A program made the position numbers and the translations under genes. This document shows, piece after piece, positions 18,501 through 26,277 of a stretch of DNA of 64,000 bases. The stretch is from Asaia bogorensis_B (GTDB lineage: Bacteria > Pseudomonadota > Alphaproteobacteria > Acetobacterales > Acetobacteraceae). Where the stretch lies: assembly GCF_900465315.1 (NCBI RefSeq), contig NZ_UBIX01000013.1. One strand, given 5' to 3'. Every line of letters starts with the position of its first letter. The stretch's first letter is position 1. The notes beneath the pieces were generated by a model. The model was not told where the DNA came from and ran no database searches. It saw only the letters and a list, made by a program, of their open reading frames with translations.

Positions 18501-20081
18501 ATCAAGCCGGGCGGCTTCGAGGGCTTCCAGTTCATTCTGGTGCGTTGCGATCTGCTGGGCGAGGTTGTTTGCCCTTGAGGTCAATCGCGCAAGCATCTCG
18601 CGATTTTCGCGGGCTTCCCTCTCGATTCGGGCCAGATCCTGTTCGGCTTTGGAGGTGTTGACGAGTTGGTCCTGCCTGAGCTGTGTCTGCTGCTGGATCT
18701 GCTGGTCGAGAGCGGTTCTCTCCTGACGCTGCTCGTCCAGTCGCCGGGCGAGTTGCTCTAGCGCCGTCTCATCCGGAAGCTCATCCCGAAGTTCGGCTAT
18801 CGCCTTCGCGAGCGTTGCCGATTCACCCGTCAGGGCTTCAACGGCCTTTGCGGCAGCTTCATGCTCCAGTGTGAGGGCCTGAGCGGTCATGCGCCGTGTG
18901 GTCAGCTTGTCAGCAAGGGCCAGTCTTGTCTGCTCGAGGCGGGACAGGAGTTCGGCGCTTTCCTGAGCGGCCTCGCGCAGGGTGACAAGCGTATCGGGCA
19001 GCCCGCGCAGGATGACGGCAAGCCGTTGCTCTTCCTCTTTCAGCAGCGCCTCACGCTGCGTGAGTTCCTCAAGTCGTTTCAGGGCCAGCTGGTGATCGGC
19101 TTCCATCTGCTCGTGGCGCTGGGTCGTCTGCTCGTGGCGCTCCTGAGCCTGCACCACGGCCTCGCGGGTCGATTCGCTGATGACGCGCAGCCTGTCGCGG
19201 GTGGTACGCAGGGCGTCGGTATGGTCGCGCAGGGCGAGCAGGCGTTCGCGTCCTGCTGCGCCCTGCTGCCCAGCCTCATCGGCAGCGCGCGCCGAATCGT
19301 CACGGGATTTCTCCGCAGCCTCGAGCTGCTCGCGTGTGCGCTCGACCAGCAAGGCGGCCCGGCGGTGTACGAGCCAGGAGAGGGTCAGTTCATCCGCACG
19401 TATGGCTTCGGAAAGGCTGCGATAGGCTCTTGCCTGAACTGATTGCGCATCGAGTGTGGCCAGCCGCGTCTCGATCTGCTGACGAAGGTCCTCCGAGCGC
19501 TCCATATTGCCTTCAGCCTGCCGGAGCTTGATTTCAGCATCGTGGCGCCTAGCATGAAGGCCTGTGATGCCCGCAGCCTCTTCAAGGAGCGACCGTCTTT
19601 CCTCGGGCTTGGCGCTGATGAGCGCGCTGACGCGGTTCTGGCTGACAATGGAGGAGCTGCGAGCCCCCGAAGAGAGATCAGCAAACATCGTGGTGATGTC
19701 ACGCGCACGCAGGGCGCGACCGTTGAGGCGGAACTCACTGCCCGATCCGCGTTCGGCTCGTCGGGTGATTTCGAGACCGTCCGTATCGCTGAATGGGGGT
19801 GGGGCGAGACCCTGTGCCTCATCCAGCCACAGCGTCACCTCGGCGAGGCTGCGGGCCGAACGTGCGCTCGTCCCTGCAAAAATCAGGTCATCCAGTTCAC
19901 CGCCGCGCAGGGCACGGGCGGAACTCTCGCCCATCGCCCAGCGCAGGGCCTCAACGACGTTGGATTTGCCACAACCATTTGGCCCCACAATACCGGTGAG
20001 GCCAGGCAGGATGTCGATTGTGACTGGATCGGCAAAACTCTTGAAACCCGCTATCCGCAGGCGCGTGATCTTGGCTGACAT
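15564..20081 (-). CDS. smc: Chromosome segregation protein SMC
   Basis: Condensin ATPase that organises the chromosome. The N-terminal head has Walker A GPNGCGKSN (residues 33-41). The C-terminal head has the ABC signature LSGGEQALTAL and Walker B CILDEVDAPLDD. Between them lie two long Glu/Gln/Arg-rich coiled coils around a hinge at about 690-810. At 1505 residues it is about a quarter longer than the roughly 1190 of B. subtilis SMC, because of longer arms. ScpA and ScpB are not in this window. A DsbA-like gene lies just upstream on the same strand. Confidence 0.96.
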   Translation of the reverse strand: MSAKITRLRIAGFKSFADPVTIDILPGLTGIVGPNGCGKSNVVEALRWAMGESSARALRGGELDDLIFAGTSARSARSLAEVTLWLDEAQGLAPPPFSDTDGLEITRRAERGSGSEFRLNGRALRARDITTMFADLSSGARSSSIVSQNRVSALISAKPEERRSLLEEAAGITGLHARRHDAEIKLRQAEGNMERSEDLRQQIETRLATLDAQSVQARAYRSLSEAIRADELTLSWLVHRRAALLVERTREQLEAAEKSRDDSARAADEAGQQGAAGRERLLALRDHTDALRTTRDRLRVISESTREAVVQAQERHEQTTQRHEQMEADHQLALKRLEELTQREALLKEEEQRLAVILRGLPDTLVTLREAAQESAELLSRLEQTRLALADKLTTRRMTAQALTLEHEAAAKAVEALTGESATLAKAIAELRDELPDETALEQLARRLDEQRQERTALDQQIQQQTQLRQDQLVNTSKAEQDLARIEREARENREMLARLTSRANNLAQQIATHQNELEALEAARLDDAALDALDTKAATLMTARDVARATAEESRSALAQIEQQLGAQRAEARSIARQRELLEKDRDQARQSLERLNQSLETLIARREAFGRDMPDDATISDATGAREAAQRTLSSLIVDIETISQARRDTQQARDEAENALRLASADHLALVARRDALQANTPDDALPDPALAQMEIPAGLERAVAVALGQTLEASLDTLQSRAWQALPPLTPAQFGAGCRSLSALIKAPKALRRCLDHVGLIDSTQDPEALQTRLLPGQCLVTSEGALWRWDGYREAANLPSTALSRVEHLAALRDLDTRIAAAEAAIPALRATLGSFNDQDADHAAKLTALRETVQREEKNLSALKQAETSLLDRRDRLAGQIAQIDQNSTETTIQRDETRDRLTNAVAGLEALGDEAKLHEALHVLNGDVSRQRSVTEAAITAASQIETDYTTAQQDATRQRLQNDSCIAKLATIGAVLKQARADHDDVAGQRQALSQNDHDAALASARTVLEQCKSALVTGDRERAALKTRLEALGRDIGHSSRELQMRRDLKLSLNSRLAALTPRQNTVKDQLARATQAQEALAPIPDLAPFEAELSSALAAEADQRERDLAARTQLQEAQSRLDQATQEKHAIALRLGETRAQGETLREDCSRLEERLTLSMEEISRSAAERTAQDEALQTHHSALQNAEQAHEQAAIALTDLDKALQDLAHSQREEEQRGVQARENAIRLQERLAQALAQHEKLAETPLVEPESPPDIPLTEASETTIKRRLARAQKDREALGPVNLLAEQEYTQAKEQSDHLTREHEELTSAIQRLRGSINALKKEGRERLQAVFVEVDRHFQSLFSRMFNGGKAHLGLVGSDDPLEAGLEIFAQPPGKKLSTLSLLSGGEQALTALSLIFATFRCQPSPLCILDEVDAPLDDANVERLCGLLKDMAEEAQTRFLIVTHHQLTMAHMDRLFGVTMQERGVSQVLSVDLSLAAAFAESGNTAVASR

Positions 20082-20104
20082 ACGCGAAAAGCGGGGTCCT
20101 CTGT

Positions 20105-20707
20105 TTAGCCGCCGGCTTTCTTGACCTCGGCCTCGAAGGCCTCATAGGTCAGAAGCTCCTGATTATAGGGCTGTTTGTTGAACATAAAGAAGGGCGTGCC
20201 GCCGATATTGTATTTCGCCTGATCGGCATCCTGCTGGGCGACCAGTGCCTGACGGAATGTATCATCGGCGTCAATCTTCGCAAATTGCTCAGCCGAAATG
20301 CCTGCGAGTGCAGCCATCTGCTGGATCTGCTGCTTGGGGTTCACGTCCCGTGCAAAAGCCCAGCGATCCTGGCTCGAGAGCATCGAATTAACGAACGGCA
20401 CATAGCGATCGACAGGCAGCGAACGCGCTACCATCGCCCCGAGCAGGGCAATCTGATCGAGCGGGAAATCGTGGTAGATGTAAAACACCTTGCCGGTATC
20501 GATCAGGTTTTTCTTAACATCCTGAAAAACCGTCATCTCGAAATGGGCACAATGGGTGCAGGTGAGGGAGAACCACTCATTGACCGTGACGGGCGCCTTG
20601 GGGTTGCCAAGGGTGCGCGGGGTCAGTCGGGCATCCTCTGCGCGGGCCTTCGGCATGAGGGCGAGGGCGGGCATGGCTGCCAGGAAACTGCGCCGGTACA
20701 AAGACAT
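20105..20707 (-). CDS. DsbA-like periplasmic thiol:disulfide oxidoreductase
   Basis: 200 residues with a signal peptide (SLYRRSFLAAMPALALMPKARA) whose RRSFLAA motif resembles a Tat signal. The thioredoxin-fold domain has the active site LTCTHCAHF (CTHC; classical DsbA has CPHC) and the cis-proline loop GGTPFF. It likely oxidises or shuffles disulfides in the periplasm. Similar single-domain proteins occur in many alphaproteobacteria beside housekeeping genes. It is followed 23 bases later by smc. Confidence 0.88.
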   Translation of the reverse strand: MSLYRRSFLAAMPALALMPKARAEDARLTPRTLGNPKAPVTVNEWFSLTCTHCAHFEMTVFQDVKKNLIDTGKVFYIYHDFPLDQIALLGAMVARSLPVDRYVPFVNSMLSSQDRWAFARDVNPKQQIQQMAALAGISAEQFAKIDADDTFRQALVAQQDADQAKYNIGGTPFFMFNKQPYNQELLTYEAFEAEVKKAGG

Positions 20708-20820
20708 GAAGAACTCTCCCCGTGAATGATACCGGAGTTTTGAAGACCGGAAGCCCTCTCCGCGTCAAGTGTCCCGCGCGACGCCGCGCCGGACATCATG
20801 AGGCGGGAGAGGGTGGGGGT

Positions 20821-21741
20821 TCAGCGTTTCTCGTCGCTGTGGTGGGGCGTCGGATTGTCGCTACGTACCCAGTCGGGCGGCACGCGCATCCGGAGCGCCC
20901 GGATATGGCGTGCATCGGCATCGGTCACACGAAAGACAAGGCCGCTTTCATGGGTAAACACCTCACCGCGTATCGGCACATGCCCGGCAAGGCGGAAGAC
21001 GAGACCGCCCACGGTTTCGATTTCCGCCTCACGTTCCGCTTCGGTCAGCACTGGCCCCATGAAGCCTTCAAGTTCATCCACCGGCAATCTGGCATCAAGG
21101 TCGAAGGACCCATCGGCACGCTCGGAAATCATGGCCGAGACTGGCTCGTCATGTTCGTCGGAGATATCGCCCACGATGGTTTCCACAAGGTCCTCGATGG
21201 TGACCAGCCCATCCACGCCGCCATATTCGTCGATGACGAGCGCCAGGTGGGTGCGTCGCTGGCGCATCTGCAACAGCAGATCGAGCACAGGGATCTGCGG
21301 CGCTACCAGCAGGGGCTGGCGCAGAAGGGGCTCGATATCAAACGCCTCCGAGGTGCCGATATAGGCAATGAGGTCCTTGACGTGAATCATCCCGATGACG
21401 TTGTCGAGATGCTCGCGATAGACTGGCACACGTGAATGGTTTTCACGGCGCATGAAGTCCAGCGCTTCGTCCAGCGTGATATCCGCAGACATCGAGACGA
21501 TATCGGCACGGGGCACCATGACGTCATCGGCGGTCTTCTCGCGCAGATGCAGCACATTGGTGATAAGTGCGCGTTCCTGCCGATCCAGCTCCGGGCGGGT
21601 GCCCGCTTCGGGATGGGGGGCAGCTGCCTCCTCCACAAGAGCCGCAATCGAAAGCCGCAGCCCCTGTTCCCGCCCCTTGCGGTTGAAGATGCCAAACAAC
21701 CCCTTGGTCGGCCTCTGGCGATGGTCGTCGCTCTCGCTCAT
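20821..21741 (-). CDS. corC: CorC/YbeX-family CBS-domain protein
   Basis: 306 residues. The order is a variable N-terminus, two CBS domains at about 75-190 (MVPRADIVSMSADITLDEAL and HLALVIDEYGGVDGLVTIED) and a CorC/HlyC transporter-associated domain at about 215-300. There is no membrane domain. Members are linked to magnesium/cobalt homeostasis and, in E. coli, to ribosome-related functions. Its ATG overlaps the ybeY stop by four bases, the last member of the miaB-phoH-ybeY-corC cluster. Confidence 0.92.
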   Translation of the reverse strand: MSESDDHRQRPTKGLFGIFNRKGREQGLRLSIAALVEEAAAPHPEAGTRPELDRQERALITNVLHLREKTADDVMVPRADIVSMSADITLDEALDFMRRENHSRVPVYREHLDNVIGMIHVKDLIAYIGTSEAFDIEPLLRQPLLVAPQIPVLDLLLQMRQRRTHLALVIDEYGGVDGLVTIEDLVETIVGDISDEHDEPVSAMISERADGSFDLDARLPVDELEGFMGPVLTEAEREAEIETVGGLVFRLAGHVPIRGEVFTHESGLVFRVTDADARHIRALRMRVPPDWVRSDNPTPHHSDEKR

Positions 21742-22265
21742 GCGCCGCGCCCCCCGCCCATGCGCCAGGGATTGGGGACACCGAGACGGGCCAGAATGCG
21801 GGATTCCGTCATTTCCATCAGCCGCGCCTCATCGGGGCGGTGATGGTCGTGACCTGCGAGGTGCAGCAGGCCATGTACGACGAGATGCGCAAAGTGATGC
21901 GGAAATTTCTTGCCGCTTGCGTTGGCTTCGCGACGGACGGTCTCGTAGGCAAGGGCTATATCGCCATCGCCAAATGCACCGTTCTCCTCGAAGGTGAGGA
22001 CATTGGTCGGCTTGTTCTTGTCACGGAACGTCGCGTTGAGCGCCTTGATGGCGTGGTCACCTGCAAGGAGGAAGGCTGGAACACGGTCGCGGTCAAGCCA
22101 CGGCCAGCTTGCCTCAAGGCAGCGGGCAACGAGCGCCTCCAGATTGGGCACGCTGGCACGCCAGCGGCGATCGGCCACGATCAGATCGAGACGTGAACGA
22201 AGGGCCGCCCTCGTGATAGAGGACGGCTCTTCGGCGGATGGGGTCAGACTACTTCGAGGTTCCAT
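21738..22265 (-). CDS. ybeY: Endoribonuclease YbeY (rRNA maturation)
   Basis: Zinc-dependent RNase involved in 16S 3' end maturation and ribosome quality control. The three-histidine metal motif is intact in VVHGLLHLAGHDH. 175 residues from the ATG at 22265 (MEPRSSLTPS), which overlaps phoH by 17 bases. The open frame extends to 22478 but that part lies inside phoH. The four-base overlap with corC implies coupled translation. Confidence 0.95.
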   Translation of the reverse strand: MEPRSSLTPSAEEPSSITRAALRSRLDLIVADRRWRASVPNLEALVARCLEASWPWLDRDRVPAFLLAGDHAIKALNATFRDKNKPTNVLTFEENGAFGDGDIALAYETVRREANASGKKFPHHFAHLVVHGLLHLAGHDHHRPDEARLMEMTESRILARLGVPNPWRMGGGRGA

Positions 22266-23430
22266 TGTATTCCCGGCGCGACCTGCCTCGGGAATAGTCC
22301 CGTGCCGCAGCCACTCGTTGATCATAAGCGTCCACGATACGTGCCACCAGCGGGTGACGCACGACATCGGCGGACTCGAAACGGGTAATACCAATTCCCG
22401 GCAAGCCTTCAAGGGTCTCGACCGCTTCACGCAGACCGGATGCGACCCCCGAAGGCAGATCGATCTGGCTGAGATCACCGGTAATGACCATGCGAGCGCC
22501 CTGACCCATACGGGTCAGGAACATCTTCATCTGGGCCGGGGTGGTGTTCTGGGCCTCGTCAAGAATGACAAAGGCATGGGCGAGGGTTCGGCCGCGCATG
22601 AAGGCAAGCGGTGCCACCTCGATTTCGCCATTGGCCATCCGGCGGGCGACCTGATCACCCGGCAGCATGTCATTCAGCGCATCGTAGAGTGGGCGCAGAT
22701 AGGGGTCGATCTTCTCGCGCAGGTCGCCGGGCAGGAAGCCCAGACGCTCGCCAGCCTCGACAGCAGGGCGGGAGAGGATGATCCGGTCCACCTGACCGGC
22801 CTGAAGCATGGCAACACCCTGTGCCACGGCCAGATAGGTCTTGCCGGTACCGGCCGGCCCGATCCCGAATGTCAGTTCGGTCTTGGCCAGCATCTGCATA
22901 TAGGCGGCCTGCCCGCGCGAACGCGGCGCAATGGCCCCGCGCTTGGTCTTGATGGCCGGCAGGTCGAGGAAGGGGGCTGGGCCCTCGGTCTCGGTGCGTG
23001 GCAGCTCGGCGGCTGATGCCTCGTTCTGGCGGGGCGCGTTTCGAGGCTCCGCCGCGCGGGTTGGCCGCGGCAGGGCAGACAGGCGAATGACGCTGTCGAC
23101 CACGGGGCCGTCGATCTTGCCGCCATGCTCAAGCTGGTTATAGAGCGCGGTAATGGCGGCCTGAGCGCGAGCAACAGAAGCCGCTTCACCCGTGATGGCA
23201 ATCTTGTTGCCGCGGCACGTCAGGCGGACATCGAAACCCTGTTCGAGCCTGATGAGGTGGCGGTCGTGATCGCCCAGAAGCTGCTGAAGGAGAATGTTAT
23301 CTCCAAAGCGCAGCGCCGAGGTGCGGTGTCCCTGTTCGTGAGGAGGGGTTTCAGGCGGGAGGTGCCGCCTGGAGTTACGGTCATTGGTCCCGTATCCGGG
23401 ATGCGACTGGGGTGCCGTGGGGTGGCTCAA
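22249..23430 (-). CDS. ybeZ: PhoH-like ATPase/helicase (YbeZ)
   Basis: 393 residues. An N-terminal KH-like region at about 30-100 is followed by a P-loop ATPase: Walker A GPAGTGKTYLA, FLPGDLREKIDPYLRPLYD, Walker B VILDEAQNTTPAQ and the motif VITGDLSQIDLP. YbeZ works with YbeY in ribosome maturation. The start is a TTG that overlaps the miaB stop as TTGA. The C-terminal RRREYNGTSK is overlapped by ybeY. Confidence 0.93.
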   Translation of the reverse strand: MSHPTAPQSHPGYGTNDRNSRRHLPPETPPHEQGHRTSALRFGDNILLQQLLGDHDRHLIRLEQGFDVRLTCRGNKIAITGEAASVARAQAAITALYNQLEHGGKIDGPVVDSVIRLSALPRPTRAAEPRNAPRQNEASAAELPRTETEGPAPFLDLPAIKTKRGAIAPRSRGQAAYMQMLAKTELTFGIGPAGTGKTYLAVAQGVAMLQAGQVDRIILSRPAVEAGERLGFLPGDLREKIDPYLRPLYDALNDMLPGDQVARRMANGEIEVAPLAFMRGRTLAHAFVILDEAQNTTPAQMKMFLTRMGQGARMVITGDLSQIDLPSGVASGLREAVETLEGLPGIGITRFESADVVRHPLVARIVDAYDQRVAAARDYSRGRSRREYNGTSK

Positions 23431-24845
23431 GCGCAGACTCTCTCCCGTAAGAGTATACCAGCCAGCGAATTGGTGAGACGCTGGGTTATCACAACCGGCA
23501 CGGTCTGACCGATCAGGTCATCGGTCCCTTCGACATGAACCGGTTGCAGATAGGGTGAACGCCCGGTGATCTGTCCGGGTTTGCGGCCGCGCCCGGTAAA
23601 GAGCACCGGCAGTGTCCGGCCGACCATATCGGCGTTGAAGGCGTCCTGCTGCTCACGCAGCAGGGCCTGCAGACGTTGCAGACGCTCGTCTTTGACCGCT
23701 TCTTCAATCTGGAAGGGCTGGCCGGCGGCAGGCGTGCCGGGGCGGGGCGAGTACTTGAACGAAAATGCCTGGGCAAAACCGATATCGCGCACGAGCTGCA
23801 TCGTCGCCTCGAAATCCTCTTCCGTTTCTCCCGGATGGCCGACGATGAAATCGGAGGAAAGAGCAAGATCGGGACAGGCTTCACGCAGCCGCGCAATCAG
23901 CGCGCGGTACTCGTCTCCCGTATGACCGCGGTTCATGGCCTTCAGGATACGATCCGACCCGGACTGCACAGGCAGGTGAAGGAAAGGCATGAGCGCAGGG
24001 TTGTCACGATGCGCATCAATCAGGGACTGGTCCATGTCGCGCGGATGCGACGTCATGTACCGGATGCGTTCAAGGCCGGGCAGTTCCGCCAGAGCTTTCG
24101 CAAGGCGTGGCAGATCGGCCGTGCCACCCTCGCCATCATCGCCGTGATAGGCATTGACGTTCTGCCCGAGCAGCGTGATCTCCCGCACCCCGCTCTCCAC
24201 CATACGGCGCGCCTCGGCCAGCACGGAAGGGAGGGAGCGGCTTGTTTCGGCGCCGCGCGTATAGGGCACGACGCAGAAGGAGCAAAACTTGTCGCAGCCT
24301 TCCTGAATGGTCAGGAACGCTGTCAGGTTCCCTTCCACCTGAGGGGCAGAATCCTGTGGCAGAAAGTCGAACTTCATTTCGACCGGGAAATCTGTGTCGA
24401 TCACGGCACCGCCAGCGCGCGCGGCACGCGCCACCATCTCGGGCAGGCGATGATAGGTCTGTGGGCCGAGAACGATATCGACATAGGGCGCACGGGCGAG
24501 AATCTCCTCGCCTTCCGCCTGAGCCACGCAACCGGCAACGGCGATGATCGAGCGGCGGAGCCCGGCGGTCTCGCGCTCTTCACTGATCTTGCGCAGGCGG
24601 CCCAGCTCCGAGAACACTTTCTCGGCAGCGCGCTCGCGGATATGGCAAGTGTTCAGAATGACCATCTCTGCCTGCTCTGGCGTGGTCACCGGCTTGAAGC
24701 CAAGCGGTGCGAGTACGTCGGTCATACGCGCGCTGTCATAGACATTCATCTGACAGCCCCAGGTGATGACATGCAGTCCACGCGCGTTGGTCTGGCTGTC
24801 GTTCTGCGCGGGAAGAGTGCTGTCGGTTAAAGTCTCGACGTTCAC
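23427..24845 (-). CDS. miaB: tRNA-2-methylthio-N6-dimethylallyladenosine synthase
   Basis: Radical-SAM enzyme that methylthiolates A37 of tRNAs. The N-terminal domain has the three auxiliary cluster cysteines in WGCQMN, LNTCHIRE and VAGCVAQ. The radical-SAM motif is CDKFCSFC. A C-terminal TRAM domain spans about 395-465. 472 residues. It starts with GTG 24845, preceded by TTAGGAT. It overlaps the following phoH gene by four bases. Confidence 0.96.
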   Translation of the reverse strand: MNVETLTDSTLPAQNDSQTNARGLHVITWGCQMNVYDSARMTDVLAPLGFKPVTTPEQAEMVILNTCHIRERAAEKVFSELGRLRKISEERETAGLRRSIIAVAGCVAQAEGEEILARAPYVDIVLGPQTYHRLPEMVARAARAGGAVIDTDFPVEMKFDFLPQDSAPQVEGNLTAFLTIQEGCDKFCSFCVVPYTRGAETSRSLPSVLAEARRMVESGVREITLLGQNVNAYHGDDGEGGTADLPRLAKALAELPGLERIRYMTSHPRDMDQSLIDAHRDNPALMPFLHLPVQSGSDRILKAMNRGHTGDEYRALIARLREACPDLALSSDFIVGHPGETEEDFEATMQLVRDIGFAQAFSFKYSPRPGTPAAGQPFQIEEAVKDERLQRLQALLREQQDAFNADMVGRTLPVLFTGRGRKPGQITGRSPYLQPVHVEGTDDLIGQTVPVVITQRLTNSLAGILLRERVCA

Positions 24846-24850
24846 GTATC

Positions 24851-25006
24851 CTAACCTTTGGCCCTGTGGTCCGCTTGTGTCAGCAACGCGGCAAGCGCAC
24901 CAAGAGCCTTTGTCCGGGTGCTGCCTATTACGTGCAGCTGATCATTTCGATATGTCCTTGGCGCTTTGTAGCGCAAGGCAGCAGTAAATGCATGGCTAAT
25001 ATTCAT
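24851..25006 (-). CDS. Possible 51-residue protein between plsC and miaB
   Basis: The frame starts at ATG 25006 (MNISHAFTAALRYKAPRTYR) and ends five bases before miaB. It is basic, with an Ala/Leu-rich C-terminal helix. No motif is recognised, and the ribosome site is weak. It could be a real small gene, or just the open tail of a longer random frame that begins inside plsC. Low confidence. Confidence 0.25.
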   Translation of the reverse strand: MNISHAFTAALRYKAPRTYRNDQLHVIGSTRTKALGALAALLTQADHRAKG

Positions 25007-25095
25007 GCGCCGTATGACGCCGCAATGCAGGGCGGGTATGCCGGCCGCGCCGCGCTCGCCGCCGCAAGAGGATCTCACGGGGAGAGCGGCCACTT

Positions 25096-26058
25096 TCAGT
25101 GTTGCACCGGCTCCGGGTGTTCGGGATTGTGGTGCAATTGCGCCACGCCTTGCGCCACGATCTCCTGAACCGCAATCGAGAGCTCCTTGCGGCTTGGATA
25201 ATCCGCCGGATCGACAGGGGGGTGCAGGATCACAGTGGCTCCCAGGGAGCGCCATTGCGTGACGGACCAGATATGGGGTGCAAGGTCCATATCGCCGTAC
25301 CAGGCCAGCGCCGTGCGCCGTGCGCGACCTATAGGCAACCCATTGAGCTGGTCATAGACAATCGAGACAGGCTGGATCAGGACGGAAGGCGGTGTTGGCA
25401 GGGTCGTATCGACCCGGCTTGGCTTCGCGATGGCGAAAAAAGAGGACATGAAAGGCAGCACATGCGTGCCATCAGTTGAGGTGCCCTCCGGGAAGAGGAT
25501 CAGATTGTCACCGTTATTGAGTCGGTCGGTCATCGCCTGCAATTCGCGACCGGTGTTGTTGCGCTGGCGGCTGACAAAGATCGTGCGGCCGAGACGCGCA
25601 AGGGTGCCGATCACCGGCCAGTCGGCAATCTGTTGTTTGGCGACAAAAACGGTGGGCAGGATGCCGCCGGCGACAGCAATATCAAGCCACGAGGAATGGT
25701 TCGCGACGAAAATGACCGGACGCTCGCCGTTTTTTACGGCAATACTGTCGCGTATCGTTCCGGCGGGTTCACCGACAACACGAACATGCATGCCCAGGAT
25801 ACGGCAGATGGTTGCCCAGTAAAACCGTGCAAAAACGATCTTGGCCGCCCCCTGACGCTTGAGGAGGATGCGCTGTGGAACGCTTGCAACGAGTGTCCAC
25901 AGGCAGGACAGACCCATGCGACGTATCGCCCGGAGCCGGCAAATTATACCGTTCCCCGATGCACGCTCCATGGGGAGGGCGGGTTCGAGCGGGGCGGTCC
26001 AGGAGTCGGGGCCGGAAGCGTCGCTAGCAGGACGGCGGCGCGTGATCGCGTCTGTCAT
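25096..26058 (-). CDS. plsC: 1-acyl-sn-glycerol-3-phosphate acyltransferase
   Basis: 320 residues. Acylates lysophosphatidic acid to phosphatidic acid at the inner membrane. The HX4D catalytic motif is NHSSWLD and the substrate motif is FPEGTST. A hydrophobic segment (RMGLSCLWTLVASVPQ) near residue 50 anchors it. The N-terminal 35 residues are poorly conserved, so a later start is possible. It is divergent from tamA and upstream of the miaB cluster. Confidence 0.92.
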   Translation of the reverse strand: MTDAITRRRPASDASGPDSWTAPLEPALPMERASGNGIICRLRAIRRMGLSCLWTLVASVPQRILLKRQGAAKIVFARFYWATICRILGMHVRVVGEPAGTIRDSIAVKNGERPVIFVANHSSWLDIAVAGGILPTVFVAKQQIADWPVIGTLARLGRTIFVSRQRNNTGRELQAMTDRLNNGDNLILFPEGTSTDGTHVLPFMSSFFAIAKPSRVDTTLPTPPSVLIQPVSIVYDQLNGLPIGRARRTALAWYGDMDLAPHIWSVTQWRSLGATVILHPPVDPADYPSRKELSIAVQEIVAQGVAQLHHNPEHPEPVQH

Positions 26059-26277
26059 TAACCGATATCTAGCGTGAAACGGCCAAGTCGGACAACAGCC
26101 ATCCGGGATCGAATTTATTAAGATTGAACGAAACGCTCGGGCAGGCGCTCAGGAAGGTGACGTTCCACATAGGCTTTGAACGGCATCGCGCCTTTTCTTG
26201 CCGGCTTACCCGTGACATGATCCTGACACGGTTTTCTGTCATCGACTTCAGGATTTTAGCCTGCAGCAGGAGTTCTA

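Noticed and set aside
16827..18578. 583-codon plus-strand open frame opposite smc
   Set aside because: Long antisense frames are common in G+C-rich coding sequence. It has no family motif and lies wholly within smc.
20750..20815. Inverted repeat CCCTCTCCGC / GCGGGAGAGGG between dsbA-like and corC
   Set aside because: The spacer of some 30-40 bases is long for a terminator and no T-run follows, so I did not list it as a feature.
23676..24830. 384-codon plus-strand frame opposite miaB
   Set aside because: The miaB gene on the other strand has complete catalytic motifs, so this frame is a shadow.
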